Program-made: the position numbers and the translations under genes | Shown here: piece after piece, positions 25,993 to 35,003 of the stretch | Position numbering within the stretch: position 1 is the first letter of the stretch | How the letters are laid out: each line of letters starts with the position of its first letter | Notes under the pieces: model-generated | Told to the model about the DNA's origin: nothing | The model's input: only the letters and a program-made list of their open reading frames with translations | Databases searched by the model: none | Assembly (NCBI GenBank): GCA_963839475.1 | Contig: CAWIVH010000013.1 | Span: 186,001-250,000, forward strand | Source of the DNA: CAWIVH01 sp963839475 | Lineage (GTDB): Bacteria > Acidobacteriota > UBA6911 | DNA length: 64,000 nt | Direction of reading: 5' to 3'

Positions 25993-28818
25993 TTGGACTG
26001 CAGGCAGGTCGATCAAATCTATTTGCAGGCTCGAAGCATCGCACCCGGGGATAGAAAAAGCTTTCTTGACCAGGCCTGTGCCGGCGATGCGAATCTCCGC
26101 CTCGAAGTGGAAAGGCGGCTTCAAAGCGATACAGAGGCCGGGAGTTTCCTGGATAAGCCCGCACTGGAAATTGCCGCTAAGGCACTGGCCGGAGATTTGA
26201 GAAATGCGACCTCTGCCGATCTCGCGGGACGAACGCTTTCGCACTACCGCATTTTGGAAAAGGTTGGTGAAGGGGGCATGGGGATTGTCTATCGTGCCCA
26301 CGATGAGCACCTTCAGCGCGACGTCGCTGTCAAGGTGCTCCCCCCTGGCACCTTGGGCAATCAGTCAGCGAAAAAGCGATTCCGGAAGGAAGCGCTCGCG
26401 CTTTCCCGGTTGAACCATCCCAACATTGAAACGGTTTATGACTTCGACACCCAGGACGGCATCGACTTCCTCGTAATGGAGTACCTCGCGGGCGCGCCGC
26501 TCAGTCACAGACTTCGCCTTGGCCCACTGCCCGGGGCGGAAGTCGCGAGGCTCGGTGAACAGCTTGCCGAGGGACTGGAGGCTGCGCACGCCCAGGGAAT
26601 CGTCCACTGCGACCTCAAGCCGGGAAATCTGGTCCTGGCGGCTGACGGGCGGTTAAAGATTCTTGATTTCGGGCTGGCGCGGCTGCTCAAGGTCACAAGT
26701 GAAACGCCGTCCATGCAATCCCTGAGCGAGGCGGGGGGCACGGTCCCCTACATGTCACCAGAGCAACTGCGCGGGGAAATCATAGACGCGCGCTCCGATT
26801 TGTTCTCGTGCGGTGCCGTGCTCTATGAAATGGCCACAGGAAAGCGCGCATTCGAAGCCAGCACTCCGGCGCTTGCCAGCGATGCCATTCTCCGAAGAGC
26901 CCCCACCGCACCCGCTCGCATAAATCCGCAAGTCCCCTCTGAACTCGAACGAATCATCTTGAAGGCCCTCGAAAAAAACCCTCAGAAACGTTACCAATTC
27001 GCGAGGGAGCTTCTCCACGATTTGCGCCTCCACAGCCCAATTTCAGCGCCCTCGAGAAATTTGGAAAAGCGGCATAAGCGATCCTGGATGGTCTATTCCA
27101 CGGCCTGGGGGATGTTGTGCGCAGGCATTCTACTAGCGTTCACCTGGCTCTGGATCGGCTGGGGGGATTACCCGCTACCTGAACCGAAACCATCAAAAGT
27201 CACAGGAATGCCAGGCTGGGCGAGTGAAGCGGTGGTATCGCCCGACGGCAACCGTATTGTCTACACCTCGAACTCCTCCGGGAACAAGGATATATGGCTG
27301 GCCGATTGGCCGGCGAACACTACCGTGCCCCTTACCAATGACCCGGCGGATGATTCATCCCCCGCCTGGTTTCCGGATGGGAAGGCGATTGCGTTTGTGA
27401 AGGAAGTCAAAGGAACACCGGCGATCTGGACGTTGGACCTAGCCAATCGCAAAACCCGGCCATTCCTGTCCGATGCCAAGGAGCCTTCGGTCTCTCCCGA
27501 TGGGAAAAACATGGCTTATACGAAGGCCTCCTCCTCAGGATATTTTCGAGTTTTTTTAACTTCGATCAGCAACCCGGGCGATGTAAGACAACTGACGGAC
27601 GACCGCGGTGGGCTTTGGGATCACTCGAGCCCCGCATGGTCTCCGGATGGTAAGGACATATGTTATTCGAGCCGGCACGGCCTTTGGTTTGTTCGCGTCA
27701 GTGATGGATCTGCCCGGCCGCTCACTTCGGACTATGAACTGGACTTCGATCCTGCGTGGAGCTATCAGACGCCTTATATTTATTTTTCGTCTTACCGTGG
27801 CGGAACTTTGGCGATCTGGCGTGTGAAATCCAGCGGAGGGAAGCCTGAGCGAGTCACGATGGGGACCGGGCCGGAAAGCCATCCGTCCATTCCGCGAAAT
27901 GGTAAACGCCTGTTTCACACCAACGGGACTCAAAGTGCGGAGTGCATTCTCCTCGACAGAAATTCGGGGAAATCATCCGTGGTGGCCGGTGCGGAATCGG
28001 ATTTTCTTGCTTCCATAGCGCGGGACGGCGGCAGGATCGCCTATGCCTCACGCCAGGGTGGAGCCGGCAGCATGAACTTGTGGATCCAGGAATTCAACAA
28101 AGGGATCCCGGCGGATTCGGCCAGGCAATTGACCCGGATTGCCGACAAGGCGACTTATCCTGCCCTTTCTCCGAATGGCGATTGGATTGCATTCTACCGG
28201 ATCATTCGCGAACAGCGCGATATCTGGATCGTTTCCATAGACGGCGGAGATCCACTCCGGTTCACCGATAATTCGGCGGCCGACATGTATCCGGCCTGGT
28301 CTCCCGATGGGTCGACGCTGGCATTCTCCTCGGAGCGAGCCGGTGGGTGCGGTATTTGGATTGCGAAGGTGAAAAATGGAATTCGCAACGGGCCTGAGCA
28401 GCAGCTTACTATCGGGGCGGTCAGGGCTCTCATGCCGGCCTGGTCTCCGGACGGCAGCAGAATCGCATTCACGGGCGAGATCGGGGGGCATCACGAGGCG
28501 TATGTGGTTCCAGCCAGAATCGGCTCGGAACCTGAACGGCTCACCGATGGGGCTGACGTCCGCCAGGTCCGCTGGGATCCAATCTCAGGCGACCTGATCG
28601 CCAGCGCAACTAATGGAACTGACCGGGTGAAATTGTGGCAGGTGTCGGCTCAAAACCGATCCTTGCGGCCGTTTTCTCCCGAGGTTGATTTTGGCGAAAA
28701 GAATGCATTGTGGGGCATGTTTGATTTTGCCCGTGAGAGCCCATTGTTGATCTTTGCCCGCGGCGGAATTCGGCATAGCCAGATCTGGACTTTGGAAGCT
28801 CAAAAAGGAGTTTATTAA
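25993..28818 (+). CDS. Transmembrane Ser/Thr protein kinase with PD40 (TolB-like) sensor propeller
   Basis: A 941-residue Hanks-type kinase. Residues about 85-340 form the kinase: Gly loop VGEGGMGIVY near 91, the ATP-binding Lys in VAVKVLPP near 113, catalytic loop HCDLKPGN with Asp207 (HCD instead of HRD), DFG at 225, and GTVPYMSPEQL. A single TM helix follows (WGMLCAGILLAFTWLWIGW, about 372-390). The extracytoplasmic part is a WD40-like propeller of PD40 repeats (SPDGNRIVYTS, SPAWSPDGK, YPAWSPDGSTLAFSS). The start is TTG 25993, with AAGGGGG just upstream. Directly downstream, 26 bases after its stop, lie the small peptide and radical SAM genes; it probably regulates or senses for that cassette. 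The lack of the HRD Arg suggests activation without an Arg-dependent activation-loop switch. Confidence 0.9.
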   Translation: MDCRQVDQIYLQARSIAPGDRKSFLDQACAGDANLRLEVERRLQSDTEAGSFLDKPALEIAAKALAGDLRNATSADLAGRTLSHYRILEKVGEGGMGIVYRAHDEHLQRDVAVKVLPPGTLGNQSAKKRFRKEALALSRLNHPNIETVYDFDTQDGIDFLVMEYLAGAPLSHRLRLGPLPGAEVARLGEQLAEGLEAAHAQGIVHCDLKPGNLVLAADGRLKILDFGLARLLKVTSETPSMQSLSEAGGTVPYMSPEQLRGEIIDARSDLFSCGAVLYEMATGKRAFEASTPALASDAILRRAPTAPARINPQVPSELERIILKALEKNPQKRYQFARELLHDLRLHSPISAPSRNLEKRHKRSWMVYSTAWGMLCAGILLAFTWLWIGWGDYPLPEPKPSKVTGMPGWASEAVVSPDGNRIVYTSNSSGNKDIWLADWPANTTVPLTNDPADDSSPAWFPDGKAIAFVKEVKGTPAIWTLDLANRKTRPFLSDAKEPSVSPDGKNMAYTKASSSGYFRVFLTSISNPGDVRQLTDDRGGLWDHSSPAWSPDGKDICYSSRHGLWFVRVSDGSARPLTSDYELDFDPAWSYQTPYIYFSSYRGGTLAIWRVKSSGGKPERVTMGTGPESHPSIPRNGKRLFHTNGTQSAECILLDRNSGKSSVVAGAESDFLASIARDGGRIAYASRQGGAGSMNLWIQEFNKGIPADSARQLTRIADKATYPALSPNGDWIAFYRIIREQRDIWIVSIDGGDPLRFTDNSAADMYPAWSPDGSTLAFSSERAGGCGIWIAKVKNGIRNGPEQQLTIGAVRALMPAWSPDGSRIAFTGEIGGHHEAYVVPARIGSEPERLTDGADVRQVRWDPISGDLIASATNGTDRVKLWQVSAQNRSLRPFSPEVDFGEKNALWGMFDFARESPLLIFARGGIRHSQIWTLEAQKGVY

Positions 28819-28844
28819 AACAGCTTTTGATCAAGGAGGCGATT

Positions 28845-29099
28845 ATGGGCGATGAACAATTCATTTTCATGAATGAACCAGAGATCTACCTGGCGACCAT
28901 GGATGTCGTTCGACGAATGCAGGTGATTGCCGAGGTTCTCCGGCTCAGAGGAGCGGATCTGAACACGGACTTTGTTCCTGTTCGCAATGCCATGAAAACA
29001 TTTCTGGACAGTGTCACAGCGCCTCTCCTACATTACTCTGAAGAGAATAAGCGCTTCTTCAAATCACCTCCGTCGCAACCCTACGACGACAATTGCTAG
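28845..29099 (+). CDS. 84-residue peptide, candidate RiPP precursor
   Basis: This short gene has a strong AAGGAGG site five bases before its ATG and lies between the kinase (26 bases) and the radical SAM-SPASM gene (53 bases). The peptide is acidic at the N-terminus, helical and Met/Arg/Leu-rich in the middle (DVVRRMQVIAEVLRLRGADL), and ends in a Pro/aromatic-rich tail with a single C-terminal Cys (FFKSPPSQPYDDNC). No signal peptide, Gly-Gly leader or known RiPP domain is visible. The gene order small peptide followed by SPASM enzyme is the usual arrangement for RiPP precursors and their maturases; that role is inferred, not shown. No family is recognised. Confidence 0.6.
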   Translation: MGDEQFIFMNEPEIYLATMDVVRRMQVIAEVLRLRGADLNTDFVPVRNAMKTFLDSVTAPLLHYSEENKRFFKSPPSQPYDDNC

Positions 29100-29152
29100 C
29101 ACGAACCCTCCGGGCCGTTTGCCGAGGACGCAATGCCAGAGGTTGAATCATT

Positions 29153-30349
29153 GTGAACCGCGTTCTGCTGGTGCTTACGGCGCAGTGTAATCTCCACTGC
29201 GCCTATTGTTTTCAGAATGCCAGGAAGCCGCTGCGGATGCAGTGGGAAACGCTGAAAGCCGGAGTGGACCTTGCCGCGGGCGGAAAGTCGGGGACCACCC
29301 TGATTTTCTCCGGAGGTGAACCTCTCCTGGAGTTCGAACATCTCCGCAGGGTGGTGGATTACGCCGAGTCGATTCCCCTGCCGGCGAAGAACATTCGCTA
29401 TCGGCTCAATACCAACGGGCTTCTGTTGACAGCGGTCATTGCCGACTATCTGGATGCGCACAAGTTCAGTGTCCAGCTGAGTTTTGATGGAATCGCAGCT
29501 GCCCAGGATTACCGCGGCAATCGCACATTTGCCGCTCTGGACGGGCTTTTGGACTCGTTACGCTGCGGGTACCCGAATCTGTTCCGTCACCGGCTTCAGG
29601 TTGTGATGACGTTGACTCCGCTTGCCATCCGGCATATGGCGCGTTCAGTTGAATATTTCATCGAAAAGGAAGTTGCCGAGATAAGCATTGTTCCCGGAAT
29701 AGCACCTCAAATGGAATGGGCAACCGAAAACATCGCCGAACTCGAGCAGCAGATTGAAAAAATTGCGGAAATCAGCCGGCGTCATCTGGACCGGACGGGT
29801 CATGTCCCCGTTCTGATCTTCCGCAAGGCCTTTGCGGATGATACTGGAGGGAATGGCGGCCATCGCCTGTGCGGAGGTCTGAGGGGGACCTCCCTGGCTG
29901 TGGATGTGGACGGGCAGGTCTATGGCTGTCCTTTTTTTGCGGAGTCCTATCAGGAATTTCCGGCAGGCTCGCTGATGGCCGATTTGAAGGTGTTGCGCAT
30001 GGGGGACGTTCGGGAACCTGGCCTTCTCGATCGGTGCGACGCTGCTGCCCGGGCTGCCAGGAGCATTATTCCTTCAAACTGGGCTGTGCTGCGCTATTCA
30101 TCTTACAGCAAATGCTGCGAATGCCCGTACGCAGCCGGGTGTTCCATCTGCCCCGTTTCCATCTGGAGCAAGCAGGACGACAACGATCCGTTTCGTGTTC
30201 CGGATTTTGTTTGTGCGTTCAACCAGGTCGTATTGAAATACCGGCAGCGCTTTCCGTGTGCGCCGGGCGCAATTAGGGACCTGCTGCCGCCCGATGGGTC
30301 CGATCCGATCGAACCACTCGAAGCCTATTTGCGTTCCCGGCAAAAATAG
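29153..30349 (+). CDS. Radical SAM / SPASM domain enzyme (putative peptide maturase)
   Basis: A 398-residue protein. The radical SAM cluster motif CxxxCxxC is CNLHCAYC (Cys12, 16, 19), followed by the SAM-binding FSGGEPLLEF and RLNTNGLLL. The C-terminal SPASM region has the expected Cys set: C240-x13-G-x4-C259, then C321-x2-C324-x5-C330-x2-C333 and a last Cys in DFVCAF near 352, sufficient for two auxiliary 4Fe-4S clusters. SPASM enzymes mostly modify ribosomal peptides or activate sulfatases. No sulfatase is nearby, while an 84-residue peptide gene lies just upstream, favouring peptide maturation. The start is GTG 29153, with an AGAGG site upstream. It is the last gene of the three-gene operon. 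Confidence 0.88.
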   Translation: MNRVLLVLTAQCNLHCAYCFQNARKPLRMQWETLKAGVDLAAGGKSGTTLIFSGGEPLLEFEHLRRVVDYAESIPLPAKNIRYRLNTNGLLLTAVIADYLDAHKFSVQLSFDGIAAAQDYRGNRTFAALDGLLDSLRCGYPNLFRHRLQVVMTLTPLAIRHMARSVEYFIEKEVAEISIVPGIAPQMEWATENIAELEQQIEKIAEISRRHLDRTGHVPVLIFRKAFADDTGGNGGHRLCGGLRGTSLAVDVDGQVYGCPFFAESYQEFPAGSLMADLKVLRMGDVREPGLLDRCDAAARAARSIIPSNWAVLRYSSYSKCCECPYAAGCSICPVSIWSKQDDNDPFRVPDFVCAFNQVVLKYRQRFPCAPGAIRDLLPPDGSDPIEPLEAYLRSRQK

Positions 30350-30475
30350 CTCGTATCGAGTCTGTTCCTTCCCATTTGAGCAAGAACATCCCGAGCCTGG
30401 CATTTTGGATCGCGTGCGACTCGGATGCATTTTTGCTCGGGGACAAGCAGTTCAATCGAATTATTTTCCCGGAAA

Positions 30476-31828
30476 TTATGTAAGCTGTCTTCTGCTGTAG
30501 GGCCGCATCCCAACCAGCGATTGCGGGGATTCGAAGCAGATTTCCCGCGCGATGGAAAGGGCTTCCTCCATCGTGTACTGCCCGCGCCGGATGCGCTCGG
30601 CCAGAACCTCGGCCAGCAGCCTGCGGATAAGAACTGCCTTCCCGTAAACCCACTCGATGCCATATGCATCGGAGAAGAATGCGACCTGCCTGTTAAGTGG
30701 GAGCATGTCGAGACGCTCGCTCATGATCTGACGGATGATGTCGGGAAAGAAGTTATGCCACCAGTATCCGGCGACGCTCAGGTTCGGCAATTCGCGGGCT
30801 AGAGTACAGATCGACTGGTTGGCATGGCGGCTGGCGAGCATGCACTGAAACCGCAATTGTGGATGGCGTGCGATGATCTCGCCCAATTGCGCGATGGTGC
30901 GCTGATTGATGCGGCTGCCGGTTTCGTAGGGAAGCGGCTCGGCGCCGAGCGAGAATTGATAGATCATCGTATCTCCGTGGCTCTCCAGCCGGCTGAGGAA
31001 GAGTTCGTTGATGTACGAAGCATAGATGTCCCGTTCCCGCGCGGTGGCCTGTACGCGCCGGGAAAGGGCCTCTTCCATTTCGGTTTCGCCGACCCATCGG
31101 TAGGAGATGTCGGATGAGAAGGTAACGGCGGTCGAGAAAATCTGTTCGTACGGCAGCACGCTCACATAATGATCCACCGCCTCATGAACATCTGCAATCG
31201 TTCGGACGGTCCGGGCGGTTGGAGGTCGACAGCCGCCGATGGGCGCGGGACTCTCCGGTTGCCGGCCCCAGGTGCGCTCGAGTTCATAAAGCGCCGTGTC
31301 ATACTCTCCCCACTGACAACGGTTGAACATAGCCCATTCAAGAGAATACTGGAGTTGATCGTCGTCCTCACCGCCACCGCGGCGGGCGAGTTCGGTCGCA
31401 TTCCGTTCTACGCGGCATCGCTCCAGGACCTGCCGTTGCCAGGCGCGGTCGTCGGCGCGCTCGCGAATGAGAGCGTCGAGTTTGTGCCAGTTATCTTCAT
31501 GAATGGATTCAGTCCAGCCATAAAGGTCGCGGAGGATGATGCGCAGCATCCAGGCCAGGCTGGTATTGCGCATTCTGGGCACAAACGGCAAGGCTTCCCG
31601 GATCCTTTGATGCGCCTCTTCCATCGATGGCCAACCCGGGTACTGCGTCAGTCGAGCGCCGGTCGGGCATCCCGCCGCATACAGCTCCGTTATGACCATA
31701 TGGTAGAGCAGCACATCGTGCAAACCGCGTGCGGCAAGCCGGCCGCCGATCAGGTGGGTGTGAACATCCAGGAGCGGCACCTCGGCCAGCGCATCCCGCA
31801 ACTCCAGTTCGAGATTCTGCGTTGTCAT
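30476..31828 (-). CDS. Amidohydrolase-superfamily protein, uronate isomerase-like
   Basis: A 450-residue cytoplasmic protein. The N-terminal metal motif is LLDVHTHLIGGRL (HxH), and the C-terminal block contains SDAYGIEWVYGKAVLIRRLLAEVL. Length and both blocks fit the uronate (glucuronate) isomerase branch of the amidohydrolase superfamily, where HxH and a late Asp bind the metal. Canonical UxaC has somewhat different spacing, so substrate is uncertain. ATG 31828 is chosen with GAGG five to six bases upstream. It is convergent with the radical SAM gene and divergent from the Gfo/Idh/MocA gene, with no operon partners. Confidence 0.75.
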   Translation of the reverse strand: MTTQNLELELRDALAEVPLLDVHTHLIGGRLAARGLHDVLLYHMVITELYAAGCPTGARLTQYPGWPSMEEAHQRIREALPFVPRMRNTSLAWMLRIILRDLYGWTESIHEDNWHKLDALIRERADDRAWQRQVLERCRVERNATELARRGGGEDDDQLQYSLEWAMFNRCQWGEYDTALYELERTWGRQPESPAPIGGCRPPTARTVRTIADVHEAVDHYVSVLPYEQIFSTAVTFSSDISYRWVGETEMEEALSRRVQATARERDIYASYINELFLSRLESHGDTMIYQFSLGAEPLPYETGSRINQRTIAQLGEIIARHPQLRFQCMLASRHANQSICTLARELPNLSVAGYWWHNFFPDIIRQIMSERLDMLPLNRQVAFFSDAYGIEWVYGKAVLIRRLLAEVLAERIRRGQYTMEEALSIAREICFESPQSLVGMRPYSRRQLT

Positions 31829-32183
31829 GGATCCTCTTTTTCTCATTACCGCGAAAAATGCGATCTCAGGATACTACGTCCCCCGGTTTACGGCTGCGGC
31901 GTGATTGATAATATTTTCATCGGGAATGAATCACTGGGATCCGCAAGGAATTTGTTTTGAAACGAGGGCGCGATTTCATCCGCCCGGCTCCCAGTCATTG
32001 CAGCCCCTTGACCAGACCTCCAGATCAGACCTTATCAAGCGGGGATTTTGTGTGGACATTGCAGCGGACGCGGACCTAAACTGGATGCCGCATTACATAG
32101 GAAGTGGGATTTTGCCTCAGACACCGGCTTGCTTTTGCGGCCCATTCTGATGCGCGTAAAGCGATAAATTGGAGGACCCTCTA
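31829..32183. other. Divergent intergenic region, 355 bases
   Basis: No gene is supported. It must hold the promoters of both flanking genes, but only weak matches were seen (for instance TTGACC near 32010), none with a convincing -10. No strong inverted repeat was noticed. Confidence 0.45.
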
Positions 32184-33605
32184 TTGGAAAATAAATCTAT
32201 GAACCGGCGGACGTTTCTGACAGCAGCGGCGGCGGCCACGGGTGCAGTGACCACGATCAACGGAGCCGGCGCAGCTCCCCGGCCGGTAAGGTATGTGCAG
32301 AAAACCGTCTCGCCAAGCGACAAGCTGAATATTGCATCCATCGGCTGCGGAGGAAGGGGCTCCAGCGATCTGAACGGCTGCTCGACGGAAAACATCGTGG
32401 CGCTATGCGATGTGGACTGGGACCGCGCCGCGGGAACTTTCAAACGCTATCCCAATGTGGCGAAGTTCCGGGACTTCCGGGTGATGCTCGAAAAAGTGAA
32501 GGAGATTGACGCGGTGATTGTCTCCTGCCCTGACCACATGCATGCCCCCGCGGCTTATATGGCCATGAAAATGGGTAAACATGTCTATGTCGAAAAGCCG
32601 TTGACCCATACGGTTGCCGAAGCGCGGTTGCTTACGCTCACCGCACGCGAAATGAAGGTTGCCACCCAGATGGGAAACCAGGGGCATTCGGGCAACGGTG
32701 TACGGGAGTTGTGCGAGATGGTATGGAAGGGCGCGATCGGCCAGGTGCGGGAAGCCCACGTGTGGACGCATCGGCCGGTATGGAAGAACCAGGGCATGGG
32801 GCAACCGTTTCCCCCTGAGGTGCCGCCGGATAACCTGGATTGGGACCGTTGGCTCGGCCCGGCGCCATGGCGCCCATTCAACAAAGCCTATGCCCCGCAT
32901 GACTGGCGGGCCTGGCAGGATTTTGGCGGTGGTTCGCTGGGCGATATGGCATGCCACATTATGGATCCCGTGTACATGTGCCTGAAGCTCAATGAGGCTA
33001 AATATTACACGGTGGAAGTGGTCATGCAGAAAGGCCGTAACACCCAGACCTTCCCTGTGTCTTCCACAATCAAATATTCCTTCCCCGCACGCGGTGAAAT
33101 GGCACCGGTGGATGTTTACTGGTATGACGGTCATTGGCCGGATCCGGCGACGCAGAAGGATGTCTACAACCGTCCGAAGCGGCCGGCGGGAATCCCGGAA
33201 GGATGTGTCCTCGGCGACAGGGATGCCAATGGCTCGTTCCTGATCGGAGAGAAGGGAATTGTCACCCAGGGCGAATATGGGGGCAATCCGCGGCTGGTCC
33301 CGGATGAAAAGATGAAGGAATATACGAAGCCGGATCCCTATCTTCCCAGGATTCCGAATCAGAATCATCACCAGAATTGGCTTAATGCATGTAAGGGGGG
33401 CGAACCTTCCTGCTCAAACTTTGATTATGCCGGTCCGTTTGCGGAGATGGTCATTTTCGGCAATCTTATCGTGAAATCGGGGAAGAAGCTGAAGTGGGAC
33501 AATATCAAGGGCGTTGTCACCAATGTGAAAAACGCCGCGGATGTCGTCAGCAAGGAATACAGGAAGGGCTGGGAACTCCCGATCCCCAACTCCAAAAAAG
33601 GCTGA
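32184..33605 (+). CDS. Tat-exported Gfo/Idh/MocA-family oxidoreductase
   Basis: A 473-residue NAD(P)-dependent oxidoreductase. A twin-arginine signal (MNRRTFLTAAAAATGA) precedes the Rossmann fold (LNIASIGCGGRGSSDL) and the family hallmark EKP (VYVEKPLTHTV). The C-terminal domain includes GGGSLGDMACHIMD with the metal/substrate His. The start is taken as TTG 32184, because GGAGG at 32171-32175 is eight bases before it, while the first ATG (32199) is 23 bases from that site. Tat-borne Gfo/Idh/MocA enzymes are common in Acidobacteriota and Planctomycetes and usually act on sugars or their derivatives in the periplasm. It stands alone. Confidence 0.88.
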   Translation: MENKSMNRRTFLTAAAAATGAVTTINGAGAAPRPVRYVQKTVSPSDKLNIASIGCGGRGSSDLNGCSTENIVALCDVDWDRAAGTFKRYPNVAKFRDFRVMLEKVKEIDAVIVSCPDHMHAPAAYMAMKMGKHVYVEKPLTHTVAEARLLTLTAREMKVATQMGNQGHSGNGVRELCEMVWKGAIGQVREAHVWTHRPVWKNQGMGQPFPPEVPPDNLDWDRWLGPAPWRPFNKAYAPHDWRAWQDFGGGSLGDMACHIMDPVYMCLKLNEAKYYTVEVVMQKGRNTQTFPVSSTIKYSFPARGEMAPVDVYWYDGHWPDPATQKDVYNRPKRPAGIPEGCVLGDRDANGSFLIGEKGIVTQGEYGGNPRLVPDEKMKEYTKPDPYLPRIPNQNHHQNWLNACKGGEPSCSNFDYAGPFAEMVIFGNLIVKSGKKLKWDNIKGVVTNVKNAADVVSKEYRKGWELPIPNSKKG

Positions 33606-33772
33606 TGGCCCCCTTTCATCAAAAGGGCTGAGTTTTTACAGAGACGCCGGAGTCCAAGGATGGATGCCGGTCGTCCTGCAGCCGAAGGTCCGCGTCCATC
33701 GAGCTGGCATCTGAAGGCTGGACGTTCGGGGGTAACGGCACCCTTTTCTTTTCGATGGATTTGTTGGCGCCG

Positions 33773-34561
33773 CTATTGGTCGGCGGCCTGGACACCATGT
33801 CGCCTCTCATGCCGAACAGGCAGGTTCCTCCAGCCGGCGTTGCAGGCATGGATCCGCACGCTGTTTCCATCACTCGGCAAAACATGCAAAACCTGAAAAT
33901 AGTTGAAACCGACGCGCATCCCGTGGAGATAGGCAGGTGAAATCGCGCATATCAGCACGGATGTCATTAGGCTGTGCGATATTGCCAGGGCAAAAAGATT
34001 TGCCGCTCTTTGGTACACTGCCGTCCATAGGATTCCTGCAACCAACGTTGCTGCCGCCAGAATGACGTTTGGCAGGTGCAGAGCCGAGAAAATCGTCGCC
34101 GCTGCCAGCGTGCTGCACCATCCTTTTCCCCAGATTTCCTGAGCGCGCCGATTCACGATTGCCTGTAGAGCGTATTGCTGCAATAACCCCCACAGAAAGA
34201 GCAGAAATTGAGAACGCACAATTGCGCCCCAGCTCCTCGGCCCGTTGTAATGCAAGCTGCCCAGAATCCAGCCTGCGCCGATCAGGAGTATCCATGCCGG
34301 TATCATCCATAGCAGAAGCATTCGAAGTGAATTCAGGAAGCCATGGGTGGTGAATCCGATATCACGGGCACCCTCCCTGCGCACCCGATGGGAGACAACG
34401 CTGAAGATCAGAACCGCGGCGATGGGTATCAGTCCTATCCTGCTATGGCGGCCGAAAATCGGGGTGACGGCCCACTCGGCTATCAGCACGCAAGACACGA
34501 CAAATACTATTTCCGCAGCGGCACAATTACGGCTTCTGCTACTACGTATGATTTCCGACAT
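33773..34561 (-). CDS. CPBP-family-like membrane protein with altered active site
   Basis: A 262-residue integral membrane protein with six to seven TM segments. The CPBP (CAAX prenyl protease / Abi) motif 2, FSALHLPN, and motif 3, ISHSLMTS, are present, but motif 1, normally EExxxR, reads QQYALQ in the equivalent TM position (LLQQYALQAIVNRRAQE). Loss of both Glu residues suggests altered or absent peptidase activity. The last ~35 residues are rich in Arg/His and may be a read-through tail. The gene is on the minus strand, downstream of a signal peptidase remnant. Function is unknown. Confidence 0.7.
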   Translation of the reverse strand: MSEIIRSSRSRNCAAAEIVFVVSCVLIAEWAVTPIFGRHSRIGLIPIAAVLIFSVVSHRVRREGARDIGFTTHGFLNSLRMLLLWMIPAWILLIGAGWILGSLHYNGPRSWGAIVRSQFLLFLWGLLQQYALQAIVNRRAQEIWGKGWCSTLAAATIFSALHLPNVILAAATLVAGILWTAVYQRAANLFALAISHSLMTSVLICAISPAYLHGMRVGFNYFQVLHVLPSDGNSVRIHACNAGWRNLPVRHERRHGVQAADQ

Positions 34562-35003
34562 TCAGGAGAGCGAAAAGCTGCCTTTCCAATGAAACTCCAG
34601 ATTCAAGAACGCCTTCAAAGCGTCATCGGATGATTGTTTCAATTCTCCGAAGGTTTATGAAACTCAGTTTTTCGACCGGATGACGGAGCGGGATGTCGGG
34701 ATTCCAGGACCAGATAACCATCATGGTTGTGCCTGCAACCTCGGATAGTGGAACGAAGCCCCAGAATCGGCTGTCGAGACTGTTGCGGATTCAGTTTATA
34801 GCTCCGATTTTTTCCAGCCATGCCGCAAGTTCTCCGTCTTCAGGATTCAACACCCAGAATGACGCGCGTGAAGAATGTAGGATCCTGTAAACGACTGTGT
34901 AACGAAAATTCATGGAAGCCGCCTTCCACTGGAATCCTGGATCGCTCGTCCCGGGCGTCAGGTTATGGACCGTGGGCGACTGCGGGATGCATCCGCCCAC
35001 CAC
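34562..35003. other. Intergenic region, 442 bases, holding a signal peptidase remnant
   Basis: The stretch between two minus-strand genes contains the C-terminal remnant of a signal peptidase I gene (34623-34790). A further minus-strand open frame of about 70 codons (34791-35003) shares its frame, ending in the TGA that precedes the remnant; it has no recognised domain and no convincing ribosome-binding site, and may be part of the same decayed gene. Confidence 0.5.
34623..34790 (-). pseudogene. Signal peptidase I (LepB-like) C-terminal remnant
   Basis: The minus-strand frame reads RNSLDSRFWGFVPLSEVAG, followed by MMVIWSWNP, before a stop at 34623. DSRFWGFVP and the following I/V-G and WSW are the conserved end of type I signal peptidase (box E region). 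The GDN residues that should precede RNS are absent; the frame is broken by a TGA at 34793-34791. The catalytic Ser and Lys boxes are missing. This is a degenerate fragment, not a working gene. Confidence 0.6.

Noticed and set aside
30391..30441. Inverted repeat CCCGAGC ... GCTCGGG after the SPASM gene
   Set aside because: Arms are 7 bp but separated by about 40 bases, so a terminator hairpin is not convincing.
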